From Ipomoea triloba (taxonomy: Eukaryota > Streptophyta > Magnoliopsida > Solanales > Convolvulaceae): DNA of 64,000 bases. This document shows positions 32,584 through 44,062 of the stretch, piece by piece; position 1 is the first letter of the stretch, and each line of letters begins with the position of its first letter. Below the pieces are notes generated by a model. It saw only the letters and a program-made list of their open reading frames with translations. It was not told the DNA's origin and searched no databases. The stretch covers positions 20,297,347-20,361,346 of the forward strand of contig NC_044923.1 of NCBI RefSeq assembly GCF_003576645.1, in the 5' to 3' direction. The translations under genes and the position numbers were made by a program.

Positions 32584-35136
32584 TGTAATACCCGGTTATT
32601 TTACAATATGGTTCATAATTTATAAATTTATTATTATATATTATGTGACCAAAAATTATTTTGAGAGTATTTTATTAATATCATTTTAAAGATATTATAG
32701 TTTCCTAATTCATATTATCTTATGAATATTATATTAAGTAATATTTTTCCCAATCTGAGTAATCTTAATATATATCATATGTAGTATGTATGTATGTCCA
32801 TCATATATTTATAATTAAATTCCTAATCCTAATTATATTTTCCCTCTACATATATATTATCTTATCTCAGATAACCCTAATTCCATATATTTTTTACTCT
32901 CTGTGTCGCCATTCCATCTCTCTCAAACAAATAAAACCTTAATTTTCTCCCTATTCATCATCAATCTCCTATTCATCATCAATTAATCTAAAACTAGCAG
33001 ATAAGGATCATCAAGAATTTCTAGTGGGTACACAAGAGTTTGGCTCTAGAGTAAGTATCACCAAAATTATTTCTTTTTCTCAATAAAAATATTATTCTTC
33101 CTAAGTTTCTATTGTGAATTGTGTATAAATACATTTTGTGTGGTATATAGTTGTATGGTGATTTTATGGTATTAAGAAATAAGGGTTCTATTCATTGTAG
33201 CCACTGTTTAATTTGAGAAAATTCTGACAGGCGCAGTTTGAAATCAAAATTCGTGAAAAATACTTTTTGAACTCCGATTGGCCTGAAATTTTATTTAGAG
33301 ATCCTAAACTTATTATGTTTGATGTATATAAAATTATTTTGTTGGATATATGCTTCATTATTTCTAGAAAAATTTCGTAAAGTTGTGGCAGTGTGCTGTC
33401 AGTTAAATTTCTGTGCAGCGCAGTGCTGAGAAAAATTTCGAATTAAATACTTCTAGACATTGGATTGACCTGAAAAATTTTGTGCATAATCTAGACTTGC
33501 TGTACTTATTATATGGAAAATTTTGTGCTAAAATATGCTACCGTTTTTCCTCAAAAAAAATTCTACAATCCATGGAATAATTTCTGAAATTTCTGTCAGT
33601 TTCTGTTTCTTGTGTCTTGTTGATTATTTGAGTCATGGAGAAGTTGTTAACTTGAGATTATATGCATATGTGTTGGTTATAGAGGTTGGAATGTTATTTT
33701 AATGAGAGACATGTGAATATTTTTGGAAAATGCATAGATTTGTATATGAAATTCAAGCGAATGTTATTAGTGGTCTATGTTTTAGTTGGCTACAAAGCTT
33801 GTGATTGAATTTTGAAAATCTACCATCTTGGAGTGGCATATGAGAAATATTGTTATTATTAACTTTATAAAGATGAAGGATAAAATGTTTTGTTGGGTTG
33901 TGATGCCCTTAATGAATTTTAAGGTTTGTGTAGTATCCTGTTGTGAAATTCTGGATACTTGGGTTAAGACCCAGTTGGTTGTGTAACGAGCAGTAGAAAC
34001 GTATCCTGTCTCTATACGAATTTTGGTTCTGTTATTTTGAGGAGTGGTTAGCTGAGTCTACCACTAGGGTATTTACCCTGTTGAGTAGTAGTCATTAGAA
34101 ACGTATCATGACTACTAGGACTAGTTACTACCCATTGGACTTGGAAACCCATTGGGGGTGTGCACACTTAAGGTATTAGTTCTGTTCCACTTAAATGGGA
34201 TATTCGTATAGTGTTCAGTAGAGTGATTACTGTTCACTAGGGCTTATTAATTAAGACCCTGCCCATTATTTGAGATTAAATGAGATTTTTGTGTAGTGTT
34301 CAGTAGAGAGATTACTGTTCACTAGGGCTTATTAACTAAGACCCTGCCCATTATTTGAGATTAATTGACTGGGATTTTGCGTAGTGTTCAATAGAGAGAT
34401 TATTGTTCACTAGGGCTTGATGAAATAAGACCCTGCCCATTGTATTGAGATTGATGTTCCTCCATGTATATGTACATGTATATATTAACAATGATTTTGA
34501 AAGATATACTACTTTTGAATTGTTCCTAAAATTTCTATTGTGAGAAATATTGATTTGGAAATTATGAATTATGAATATTTTTGAGAAATTATGGGTTTTG
34601 GAAGTCTTGAGTATTTTTGGAGAACTGTGAGTACTTAGAATATTGTGAGTTTTGTTTATCTGCATCAATATGTTCCAATAATTTTAATGTACACATTTAT
34701 GCATATTAATTTTTATCTACAAGTTTTTGCTCATTTGTGCTATGTGTAAATAGTTATTTTAGGAGGTAAATTAAATCTTACTTAGCTTTATGCTAACTTT
34801 GGATATTCTGTGAGTATATTTCAAGTGCATCTGCATGAGCATGGATTATGAGAGCGATTCGCTACTTCCTAGATAGTTGGTTAAAGTTTAATTTGTATAG
34901 AAAATCTAGAAGTTGGTTTTAGACGAGTGTATTAGATTTGTTGTATTAGTATTAGTTTGGAGATATCTTTTTAAGTTGTAAACCTTAGCTTTAGCGTTTG
35001 GGTATAGAGAAATACCTGAGCGTGGTGATAACACCCATTTCCGTTTTGGTTAGTTCATGCTTCCGTAATGATAATAGTGCATTTTAAATTGAAAAACAAA
35101 ACAAGGAAATTTGGTTATGAAAATTGGGGTGTTACA
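32584..35136 (+). mobile_element. Solo LTR of a Tekay-like element
   Basis: It starts TGTAATACCC, ends GGGGTGTTACA, and is flanked by GTACG at 32579-32583 and 35137-35141. The ends and parts of the interior match the LTR at 4138-6891. There is no internal region, so it is the product of LTR-LTR recombination, inserted into the tandem array of block B1. Confidence 0.93.
34209..34451. repeat. Three tandem units of about 86 bp within the solo LTR
   Basis: Units start at 34209, 34294 and 34382, each with TAGTGTTCA, TTGTTCACTAGGGCTT-type and AAGACCCTGCCCATT segments. Confidence 0.85.
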
Positions 35137-35141
35137 GTACG

Positions 35142-35316
35142 TGATTTGTGTACTTAAGGTGCACCATTTAAAACCTTTAAATGCATAATATGTGTTCTTA
35201 AGGTGTTTTGTTTGTGTGCTTAAGGTGCGTGGTTTATGTACTTAAGGTGCGTCATTGTAATGCTTAAAGTGCGTAACCGCACAACCACAGGTGAAGCTAT
35301 ACTTGCACCTGAACCA
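35142..35316. repeat. TA-flanked block B1, right half
   Basis: The GCTTAAGGTGCGTG array resumes directly after the GTACG duplication and runs to about 35276. Confidence 0.7.
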
Positions 35317-35330
35317 TATATATATAACAA

Positions 35331-35815
35331 CCGGACAGTTACTTGCACTTTTTACTTGCATATTTGCTCCAGTTACTTGCACTTTTAACACATGTTACTT
35401 GCACAAAAGTTTGAGTTATTTACGAAAATGCATGCAAGTAGCAATTTCATACAGTGCACCTAAGTGCAAGTAAAATGTATTACACTGAGCATCAATACTA
35501 AGTGCACCTAACGTTATAATTAGATGCACCTAGGTGCATGAATGTTAACAAGGTAAATTACTTGCACTTGTAAGTTTAAATATGTGCACTTGTAAGTGAT
35601 TTTTCTTGCACATTTTACTTGTAAAGGTGCACTAGCTACATGCACTTATAACACATTTACTTGCACCAATGTTCGATTTATTTACGAAAATGCCACTATG
35701 TCGTTTTTTAAAAAAATTACATCTGATTCGTTGATCTGGACACGTGAACAGTTTTTGTAACTTGTAAATGGTTGTTATTTGTCTCTTGGACGCTTGTTCT
35801 CATTAGAGCGTGCAC
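35331..35815. repeat. TA-flanked block B2: TTACTTGCACTT array
   Basis: Irregular repeats built on CTTGCAC and GTGCACCTAAGTGCA, then a right module with TTTACGAAAATGCCAC and ACATCTGATTCGTTGA, then a TA tract at 35816. Confidence 0.65.
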
Positions 35816-35841
35816 ATATATATATTCATATATATATATAG

Positions 35842-36292
35842 GAGGTCGTTCAGGTGAGAACGGGTACCCTAGGAGAGAACATCGAAGGGCAAGTAACAGT
35901 TTCATATAGTGCACCTAAGTGCAAGTAAAATGTACACTGAGCATCAATATTAAGTGTACCTAACGTTATAATTAGTTGCACCAGATGTTATCATTAGGTA
36001 CACGAATGTTACTAAGGTAAATTACTTGCACTTGTAAGTGATTTTACGTGCACTTTTTAGTTGCAAACTTGCACCAGTTACTTGCACTTGTAACACATTT
36101 TACTTGCACCAAAGTTTGAATTATTTACGAAAATCTCACCGTGTCGTTTTTTTAAATTACATCTGATTCGTTAAATTTGGACACGTGAACGACTGTGAGT
36201 GGTTTTGATTTCTCTAATGGGCAACCGTTCTCACTTAGCTTGAGAGTTCCCGCACACATACACACACACACACACCACACTATATACGTCGG

Positions 36293-36295
<3 letters not shown>
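35842..36295. repeat. TA-flanked block B3, relative of B2
   Basis: Shares the CTTGCAC array and the right module (TTTACGAAAATCTCACCG, ACATCTGATTCGTTAA, GGACACGTGAAC) with B2 and starts with GGAGGTCGTTCAGGTGAGAA. It ends at a TA tract of about 60 bp. Confidence 0.65.
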
Positions 36296-36356
<61 letters not shown>

Positions 36357-36359
<3 letters not shown>

Positions 36360-37133
36360 GTGAGGATCTATCATTAGGCGAGGACTCTGTGGACTAATCC
36401 AGATTATCCATTTGGGGTGATCTAACGACTATGAAGGCAACTACACAACAAAGTGGGAGGGATGCACAACAATCACACTATGAATGCATAATAAATTGAG
36501 ACCGAATGCACAACAAACTGAGAACGAATGCATAACAAACTGAGAACAAAAACACAACAAAATGAGAATAAGTCCGTAGGAGAAAACTAAGAACTAATCA
36601 CAACTTTACATCTGAAAAAATTGAACGCACCAGATCAGATTTAAAAAAAAAATGCGGTGGCAGTTTCGTAATTATTAACAACTTGACTATGCAAACGTGA
36701 ATACTAAAATATGCTATTTAGTATTAACATTTTGCACATGTAGTGTTAACATTTTGCATATTTAGTATTTAAAGTTTGCACTTGCAAAAATGTGAAAGTA
36801 CATTTAAATTAGGGTTTTGATTTTAGAGTTTTATGATTGAGTGTTTGTTTTTGTTTGGTCAAGTTCACTTTTTACCGTTTAAGGTCTAACATTTACATTT
36901 TAGATTTAAAATTTAGCTTTTTATTGATTTTATTGAATTTACCAGGTTTGCATATTTAATTGTTAAAGATTGTATATTTAAGTGTTAAAGTTTACATAGT
37001 GGAGTTGATGATAATTACGAAACTACTACCGTGTTTTTTTTAAAATCTAATTAGATTCGTCGAATTTTTGCAGATGTAAATCTGAGATCGGATCTTATTT
37101 CTCCAATATGAAAGTGTTCTTAGAGGATACATA

Positions 37134-37137
<4 letters not shown>
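36357..37137. repeat. TA-flanked block B4 with an inverted module
   Basis: The right module (ATTACGAAACTACTACCGTG to GCAGATGTAAATCTGAG, about 37008-37085) is the reverse complement of a segment near 36600-36690 (TTTACATCTGAAAAAATTGA to GGTGGCAGTTTCGTAATTAT). Short repeats of ACACAACAAA and GAGAACGAATGCA lie to the left. (TA)n follows at 37136-37182. Confidence 0.65.
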
Positions 37138-37185
<48 letters not shown>

Positions 37186-37319
37186 GCCTTTGTAGTGCGT
37201 ATATGTTAATTGTTGTAATTTAATTTACCGTTATGGCTTGTTTGAGTTTAATAACTCATGCTCCAAAAAGAAAAAGATTTGTAGTAGTACTATTGTGTGT
37301 GTGGTTAGATATGTGTGCT

Positions 37320-38158
37320 TGATAGATGCCAGAAGTACCTATCTTTTTGGACCAGTTAAGGAAGGTTAATGTTAAGTAAATGCATCAAAATGAACCAATG
37401 CGTGGTATTTATGCGTCGATATATGCAATGAAAGGAGATCGAAACCGGCCTTGGCACATGCAAAGACCAACCCGAGCCAGCAGAAGAGACGGAACTGGAA
37501 AATTTCTTTGTCCACGCCAACTCCATGCGTGGAGTTGGCGTGGATGAGTTCTAGTAAGGTCCCACGCGTGGAGGCAATATGGACGGGACATTAAAGCTAT
37601 GCGCGAAATTGTTTATAAGGGGGTATTTTTCAGCTTGTAAGGGGAACCTCATATTTTTCACATTCCTAATTTTAGATTAGGGCTTAGGGTAGAAATCCTA
37701 GAGAGAAAAGGAAGCTTGGGAAGAGATTGAATGATTGATTTGTGATTGCTTGTTCCCACTTGGTATACTCCATTCACTTTATTGCAATTGCTTTTCAATT
37801 TCATTTGTTGAATCCCTTCTTCTTTTGAATCCATTTACATTTCTTATTGTCTTGTTATTTGATTTTGATTTGGAGTGTTAGATGATGATTGTTAAGCCTA
37901 TGAGTGGCTAGATCCTAGGGTAGGGCTAGGATTGAAATAGCTTTGCATTTATGATTTGAGAATATCCAAATGAGAGTTGAATTCCCTTTTGATTTTGCTG
38001 AAATCGTGTGTATGTTTGTGATTAATCTTTTTGGGTCGAGGGCCCCAATCCCTTCGAGAGTCTAGAATCACCCATTTGGCGAGATATTGCAAATGGGTGA
38101 GAGCCCATTGCTCACATCTCCCGCCCTCTATCTGGAAGGATGAGGTCCGGAGGGGAAC
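37320..38158 (+). mobile_element. E3 5' LTR, left part
   Basis: It runs from TGATAGATGCC to the E2 insertion point and continues at 46824-47212. Compared with the 3' LTR it lacks about 86 bp where the two copies share a short GATATA repeat. A palindrome cassette and a TTTATAAG box (37612-37619) are present. Confidence 0.9.
37511..37583. promoter_or_regulatory. Palindrome cassette 3 (E3 5' LTR)
   Basis: A full unit at 37511-37544 (CCACGCC, AACTCCATGCGTGGAGTT, GGCGTGG) and a reduced unit at 37560-37583. The spacer has TTCTAGTA. A TATA-like box starts 29 nt after the cassette. Confidence 0.8.
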
Positions 38159-39394
38159 TGATAAGCGCCAAAAATAGTAAAGTTTCGGGTCATATTTAGA
38201 TAACATTTTACAGTTCCAACACCCAATTGTGATCATCTTTCATGGATAAAACCTTTAATTAACACATAATTGGCAATTTCAACTCAAAGGATGTGTTTTG
38301 AGTCATTTCCGCAGGAAATAGCAAAATCTTGGACCAAAAAGAAGCAACAAACGAAAGATCATCCAGTAGGAGGCCGCCACGCACGACCACACGCGTGGTG
38401 GTAGGCGTGGAATTATTCCAGAAAGCTACCACGCGGGGCTACACGCGTGGCGACGGGCGTGGGCGCGTCCATTAGGGCAACAACGGAAATTCGACTCTTT
38501 GGACAGCTATTTAAACCCTTCATTCCTATTTGGAGGGGAGACATTTTTTCCAATTTTCAGATCTGATTTCTCTTTCTATTCCTTCCCCTTTGGGGAGGAA
38601 AAACACACTATTTTTCCATTAGATTAGAGTAGATCCCTTAGATTAATGAAGATGGATTGAAGATGTCAAACTCACCATTCCTTTGGTAAAATACTCTTTC
38701 CATTTAGATTTATTGCATTGTGTATTTTACTTTGATTGCTTGAATTCTCATCATGACCGAGTAGAGTGGTTTGGGTGTGTGTGCCCTTGTTAACAATTGA
38801 TTGATGATTAAATATTGCTTTATGATTTTGAGAATTGTTGTAGTAGGATTGAAGTTTGTGTGGATGATGTTGTTTAAACTTCGCTTCTATTTCGGCCAGA
38901 GTAGTTAGTGAACCGAGTGGAAGTGAGAGTGTGCGCGATAGCGGCCTCTCGCGAGCCCAACTCATCTACATCCATGCCCTTAGTTCGAAAGGACGAGGTC
39001 TGGGAGGAGTGGTAGACTAGGTGTTCGATAAAATGCCTCAACCGAATGAGGATTGAGAGTGTGAGTGTGACGCCACTCGGTACTAATACCGTGACTCCCT
39101 TGTTCAATCGCGAAACTCGTTTTCAAAATCCCTTTCGGACGATCAATCAATTTGTCTAACTTTGGTGCACATCCCCTTCTTTTCCTTTCGTTGTTTAGTT
39201 TATTTTTGTTCCTACAACCTCAACCCACTAATTAAAACAACCCTTCGTAATACTTGCAACTCTTACCTTTTAACACCTTTAATGTCAACAACGATCCGCT
39301 CCAATTTGTCATCCTTGAGAGACACAACACTCGGGGAGTCTTGACTCTTCGTTTTAACACCTTCACATTCACTCACGCTAAACAAGCAACATCA
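38159..39394 (+). mobile_element. E2 5' LTR
   Basis: Starts TGATAAGCGCC, ends AACATCA. A palindrome cassette at 38377-38462 is followed by TATTTAAA at 38508-38515, a plausible core promoter. Confidence 0.93.
38377..38462. promoter_or_regulatory. Palindrome cassette 4 (E2 5' LTR), two units
   Basis: Units at 38377-38410 (core ACCACACGCGTGGTGG) and 38429-38462 (core CTACACGCGTGGCG), both inside CCACGC and GCGTGG arms, with ATTCCAGAA between them. Confidence 0.8.
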
Positions 39395-39397
39395 GAA

Positions 39398-39415
39398 TGG
39401 CGCCGTTGCTGGGGA
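39398..39415 (+). other. E2 primer-binding site (tRNA-Asp type)
   Basis: TGGCGCCGTTGCTGGGGA begins three bases after the LTR. It is complementary to the 3' end of tRNA-Asp as in Athila elements, apart from one base. Confidence 0.9.
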
Positions 39416-39647
39416 TGGCAAACGGTTCTTGAATTGTGTTGACGTTTTTGGAGTTCATTTTTAAGAGTTCTTGCATTACTTTCTCTTTTGCTTAATTTGT
39501 TTTCTTAATTTTTGTTGATTAAGGAAGTGAGCGTTATTACCTTGAATATCTTTTTGCTCACTTGCAACTAAATTTAGTTGCAAAGATTTGTTGTTGGCTA
39601 AGCTTTGTGCAGGAAATTTTTATTGAAAATCAATTAGAAGCTTGCCA

Positions 39648-41420
39648 ATGAGAGCTCAAATGCATCCCTATGGTTACCCACATCATAAGGGTAATCCTTT
39701 GAACCATGTTCTGCCCCAACCATATCCTTAGTACCCACATTCCATTCATGCTTATATCCCACCAATATATCACTATCTACCTCAAAACCCTTATCCATAT
39801 CAATATCACTACTCACCGCATCAAATTTCTTATCCATTTCATACCCACCCAATTCCACCTTATCAAAACGAATTTCCCTCACAATACTCCAATTATCAAA
39901 ATGACTCGTTAAGCTTCAAAGAAATATCCCAAAACATAGAGAGTAAGCTTGCACAAATGATGAGAACAATTAACCCAAGCTATACTCCCGAGCCATTTCC
40001 GTTCCATAATTCCCACCTAAACAACCACTACCCATCTCCATTAAAAGTTCTTAAAGTGAACAATCCTACATATTTCCTTGAAACACCATCTTCTAACCTG
40101 TATTTTCCCACACCCGATCCTTGTGATTATATCCCACCGGCCAAGGACGAGATCGGAATTCTTAAAGAGAAAATAGAAGAGTTCACAAGAATGGCCAAAG
40201 AGGACACAACTAACTTGAAAGCCGAGATTCAGAGTGAATTAAAGCATTATCTCGCTACTCTCCGAGAAGAAGGACTTCCATTGGAGGAGATCGAAACAAA
40301 AATGCTAGCCATGATGGAGGAGTTCATGAGTACAAGTTCATCACGAATAGGCTACCCACTTGAAGAAAATCTTCCAAATTTTGAAGTCAATCCAAGGATG
40401 GATGCACAGAACGCTAAAAAGAAGGAAGGTAGTGAAGGGATGGTAGATTGTTATGCTCCGGTGCTAGAAGAAGTCCCAATTTTCGAATTGGAAAATCCAA
40501 AGGAGGTAGAGATGGAGAGCGAAGATGAAGGAATTGAAGTCGTGTGGGAAGATGAAGAGCCTACATATGGTAACACATCTAATTCTCATTACATTAATAC
40601 CCTTGCAAGTTCCTGTGCTTTTGATAAATTTACTTTTGACACTTGTTCGGACGACTCCCTTTCAAAATGCAACAATGATTTATACTCTCATGACATTGCT
40701 TGTTTTTATTTCCGGGAGGATGACTCCGTAGGCTTTATTGACAATATTACCAACAAGTGCAAAGTTTTTGACCAAAATATTTATACTCCTTGTAAAGACA
40801 ACTCCCTACGCATTGGTATTTCTACTACTTGCGACTATGATTGTTTTAATTTCTGGGAGGATGAGTCTATAGCGAATCGTAATATACCGATAGGAACACC
40901 TAGGGATTCTAGTTTATTTGAAGATGAATATGATAGTTTCCACTTTTTAGAGGAGGAATCCTATAATTTGGGGAAGGACGAGTTGATAAATGAGAGGGAG
41001 ATTAGTCTGTTTCACTCATATATGAATTACGGGGATTCCCTTGACCAAATAGAGTGGGAAGACAAGGAGGGAGAGTGTGATACGGAAGCAATGGATAAGG
41101 AGGGGATTTTCATGTTTGACCTGCTTGAGAGAATTGAGGGGAGTGATATGATTTCCAGTGTAGGGATATGGCTCAAACCTTATGTCAAAATTGGTAAGAA
41201 CATCAAGGGTGGAAGGAAGAATGATAAAATAAAAGAGGAGGACACTACCTTAGAGGAATCCAGGGGAGTGTTTGAGACTAAACATCTTACTACTACATAC
41301 CATGCCCTTCTTTTGTTTAGATTCGAATTCAAGGATGTCCTACACCTAGGGACATTTCTTGAAGCGAAAGTACACCGGACACTTGGTAAAGTCCCGAAAT
41401 CCGTGTGTTTAGCTGGATAG
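39648..41420 (+). pseudogene. ORF A of E2, gag-like acidic coiled-coil protein, one nonsense codon
   Basis: The Pro/Tyr-rich leader begins at the ATG at 39648 and is stopped by TAG at 39729-39731 (probably from CAG); the frame is then open from 39957 to the stop at 41418-41420 (487 codons). It aligns with E1 ORF A over the coiled segment (LKEKIEEF to MLAMMEEF), the acidic region (ESEDEGIEVVWEDEEP) and the tail (FEFKDVLHLGTFLEAKVH, LGKVPKSV). Repeated (E/D)DDS and WEDE patterns fill the middle. No known enzymatic domain. Conservation with E1 suggests it was once maintained as a protein; a gag-derived role is inferred. Confidence 0.72.
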
Positions 41421-41430
41421 ACCATTCCAA

Positions 41431-41485
41431 GTCTAGCCAAAGACTCTAAACAAAGGCGCACTTGGGAGGCATTCCCAACGTTATC
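41431..41485 (+). other. Post-ORF hairpin motif, copy 3 (after E2 ORF A)
   Basis: GTCTAGCCAAAGACTCTAAA, then CTTGGGAGGCATTCCCAA; TTGGGA pairs perfectly with TCCCAA. It starts 10 nt after the stop codon. Confidence 0.75.
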
Positions 41486-41679
41486 CTTAGGACTTAGATT
41501 CTTCATGATTAATTTTTACTTCTTTTTCTTTTTGGTAAATTTGGTCTTTTGTCTAGTTTTCTTTGACTAACCACGCAGATTCTCCATTTCAAAATGATCC
41601 TCAACGAAGGTATATCCGTCAAAATTGTTAACTAGATCCAAAAAGGGTAAGGAAAATTGAAAAAGGCAACTAGGCGCAA

Positions 41680-41765
41680 TCCACGCCACTCACACGCGTG
41701 TGAGCAGGCGTGGAAATTTTCCAGTAATCCACCACGCCCACTCACACGCGTGTGAATGGCTTGGA
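41680..41765. promoter_or_regulatory. Palindrome cassette 5 (E2, between ORF A and ORF B)
   Basis: Units at 41680-41714 and 41732-41765 share the perfect inner palindrome CTCACACGCGTGTGAG or nearly so, inside CCACGCC and GGCGTGG (second unit GGCTTGG). The spacer is TTCCAGTA. A weak TAAATA lies about 20 nt downstream. Confidence 0.8.
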
Positions 41766-41932
41766 CGGGCACCAGAACAGCTGGGTAAATAGGGCGCGAA
41801 TGTGTTCTAATCCTTGCCCCTTTCTTATTTCACTACATCCAAAAGCTAGAGCTTCATCCAAGGTAAGAATAACCGACTCCAAGGCACTCCTTTGCACAAT
41901 CTCTTGAGTTTCCTTCATAAGCTATCTAAGAG

Positions 41933-42502
41933 GTAACATCCTTTCTCTCTATCTTTCTTTACCTATATTGAGAATTTACTTTCTTTGAAAAGCACATTTC
42001 TATGGGTCTTTGTGGTTTGATGATTTTCTTGAATGATTGGATTATAAATGGATTCTAGGGTTTGATTGAAACTTACATTGCTATTAAATGATGAACATTT
42101 CATGATTTTAGAGGTGTCTTGCTATCTAGACCTCAAACCCTAGGTATTTGGGTGAATCTTTATGTGTGAAATTCAAGATGAAATTGAGAGCATAAGTTAT
42201 AAGACTTGGAAATTTCTTGCTTCTTGGGCTTTAACAATGATGTTTCCCACATTTTACTTGGAAAAATTTGAGTTTCTTCGTTCTCCCATTTTTCAATCTC
42301 CATCTAGTTTGAAGGAAGAAGACGAGTTGACCTCTATGTTGACTTTCTCAAATTCTATATAATATTACCCATATATATCTTGTTGGTTTTCTTGGAATGA
42401 GTATAATAGATAGGAAATGCATAAATTTGGTGCTATTTCTTAGGATATATATGCTTACACGTTATTTCCATATGCTCAAGCATAGTTGATTATATCTTTT
42501 AG
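41933..42502 (+). other. Putative leader intron upstream of E2 ORF B
   Basis: Donor AAGAG|GTAACA at 41933 (alternative CCAAG|GTAAGA at 41863) and acceptor ATCTTTTAG at 42502, three bases before the ATG at 42506. The arrangement matches E1. Confidence 0.5.
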
Positions 42503-42505
42503 GCA

Positions 42506-43868
42506 ATGTCTTCTAAATAGTCCACCGCCAATCAAGACGAGATGAGAGCCAAGAAAGGAAAAGCTCCAATGATAGAAACTGAACTACCTGAACCTAAGGA
42601 AGAAAAGAATGAAGGAAGTTCTAAACGAAGGATACTTTTGACCGAGAAGCAGCGGAAACGTTTTGAATATGTGCTCAACCTACCAGTAACCAGCTGGAAT
42701 TACATTGACTTGGCCATGCTGAATCCATTTCAATGTCAACATTCGGTAGCATGCCTCATCCATCAACCCTACTGGAGTAGAATCTTTGGATGGCGTCACC
42801 CAACCTACGCACCCACCATCTTCGAATTTGTGGCAACACTGGAGGTTACAGGGAAAACTAGCGATCTGAAAAGCCCAACAATTAAGTTCACTCTCTTCAA
42901 TGAGTCTCATCATATCTCGGTTAACACTTTAGGAGTCTTACTTGGATTCTACACTAAGGAGGATCAAGAGAGCTTGTGGTACAGAGAACTTCCGTTGGAT
43001 TTCGGCGACTCTGAGACTCCAAGGAGATATTGGAAGCAAATTGCAAAACCAGGAATTGAATGGAGCGGATCAAGAGTGCTGCAATCTCAGCTCAAAAGAG
43101 ATGATATCCGAGTTATCCGGCGAGTGGTTGCTCATTCGTGGGAAGGTCGCACGGGAAATTTTGCAAAAATCTATCGGACTGACTTATTTGCACTATGGAG
43201 TATGGACACAAACACACCCGTGAACATGGGAGTTGTGTGCAAAAGATGGTTGAAGGCACAACAGCATGTGAAAGTTACTTCCTTGTTTGTAGGGCCATTG
43301 GTTACACAACTGTGTATTGCTTTGGGGTATCAAGCAAGAATGGAGTGGACTGAGGAAGTCATGAAAAGCGCTGCGATAACCCCCTTGTCAAACTTATCCA
43401 AGCTAAACATTGGTCGAACTCCGCGAATGAGGAAAAGGACAAGAGCGACTAAGAAGAAACTACCTAAGATACCAAAGGTGGAAGTAGAGCCGCCACGTCC
43501 TCCTTCGTCCTCAACATCTCCTCAACCAAACACACCAAGAAAACAAATCCACACATCCTCGGAAGACCAACGTAATTCTCCGCCAACCTTATCCCCGAGC
43601 AATTCAATCTTTAATGATTCAGTGGCACCATCCTCAAAAAAACCCAACTCCTATTCCGTCATCCTCGCTACCAGCAGCTCCCGCACGATTCACAAAAGTC
43701 ACCGATTGGGAAACGATGCAACGATTCCAGTATGAATTGCATATGGAACAGGAAGCACTCTTGGAGCAAAGGGACGCGAGACATTATGAACTTATTGAGG
43801 GTTTGAGCATGCAGGTTGCATTTCTGCGAGAAGAGCTTGCAAGGAGAGGGCCCAGTGCAGGGCTATGA
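42506..43868 (+). pseudogene. ORF B of E2 (ATHILA ORF1-like protein), stop near start and one frameshift
   Basis: The homologous start is at 42506, with an in-frame TAG at 42518-42520; the frame is open from 42542. The globular part (RFEYVLNLPVTSW to ALGYQARMEW) contains LIHQPYWSRIFGW, FVATLEVTG, FTLFNESHHISVNTLGVLLG, RRVVAHSWEGRTGNF and ALWSMDTNTPVNMGVV. A Pro/Ser-rich linker follows. A frame change in or near the A7 run at 43636-43642 is needed to continue into the conserved end (FTKVTDW, then a charged helix) that stops at 43866-43868. The domain resembles the plant ATHILA ORF-1 type. Function unknown. Confidence 0.75.
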
Positions 43869-44010
43869 GCGACAATAGATGGAATCCTGCCTTTACAAAG
43901 AATTTGGATGTTTGAGTAATTTTGATTGAACTCTGAGAATCTGCCTGGGAACACTATTTTATTTTTATCTGCCCTTGTTGTGTTTGTGCTTTGGTCTTGA
44001 TCTTACCACG

Positions 44011-44062
44011 TTTCGTCCAGCCAAGGACGTTAAACGTGGCGCTCTTGGGAGGCACCCCAAGC
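44011..44062 (+). other. Post-ORF hairpin motif, copy 4 (after E2 ORF B)
   Basis: GTCCAGCCAAGGACGTTAAA, then CTTGGGAGGCACCCCAAG, whose arms CTTGGG/CCCAAG pair perfectly. ACGTTAAACGT is also an inverted repeat. Confidence 0.78.

Noticed and set aside
38672..39107. Short minus-strand ORFs repeated at 46096-46531
   Set aside because: They are in the two LTRs of E2, so the similarity is due to LTR duplication, not to coding conservation.
43636..43642. Programmed frameshift at the A7 run in E2 ORF B
   Set aside because: The required shift is not the usual -1 slip, E1 has different frame breaks in this region, and the copy also has a nonsense codon, so a simple indel is likelier.
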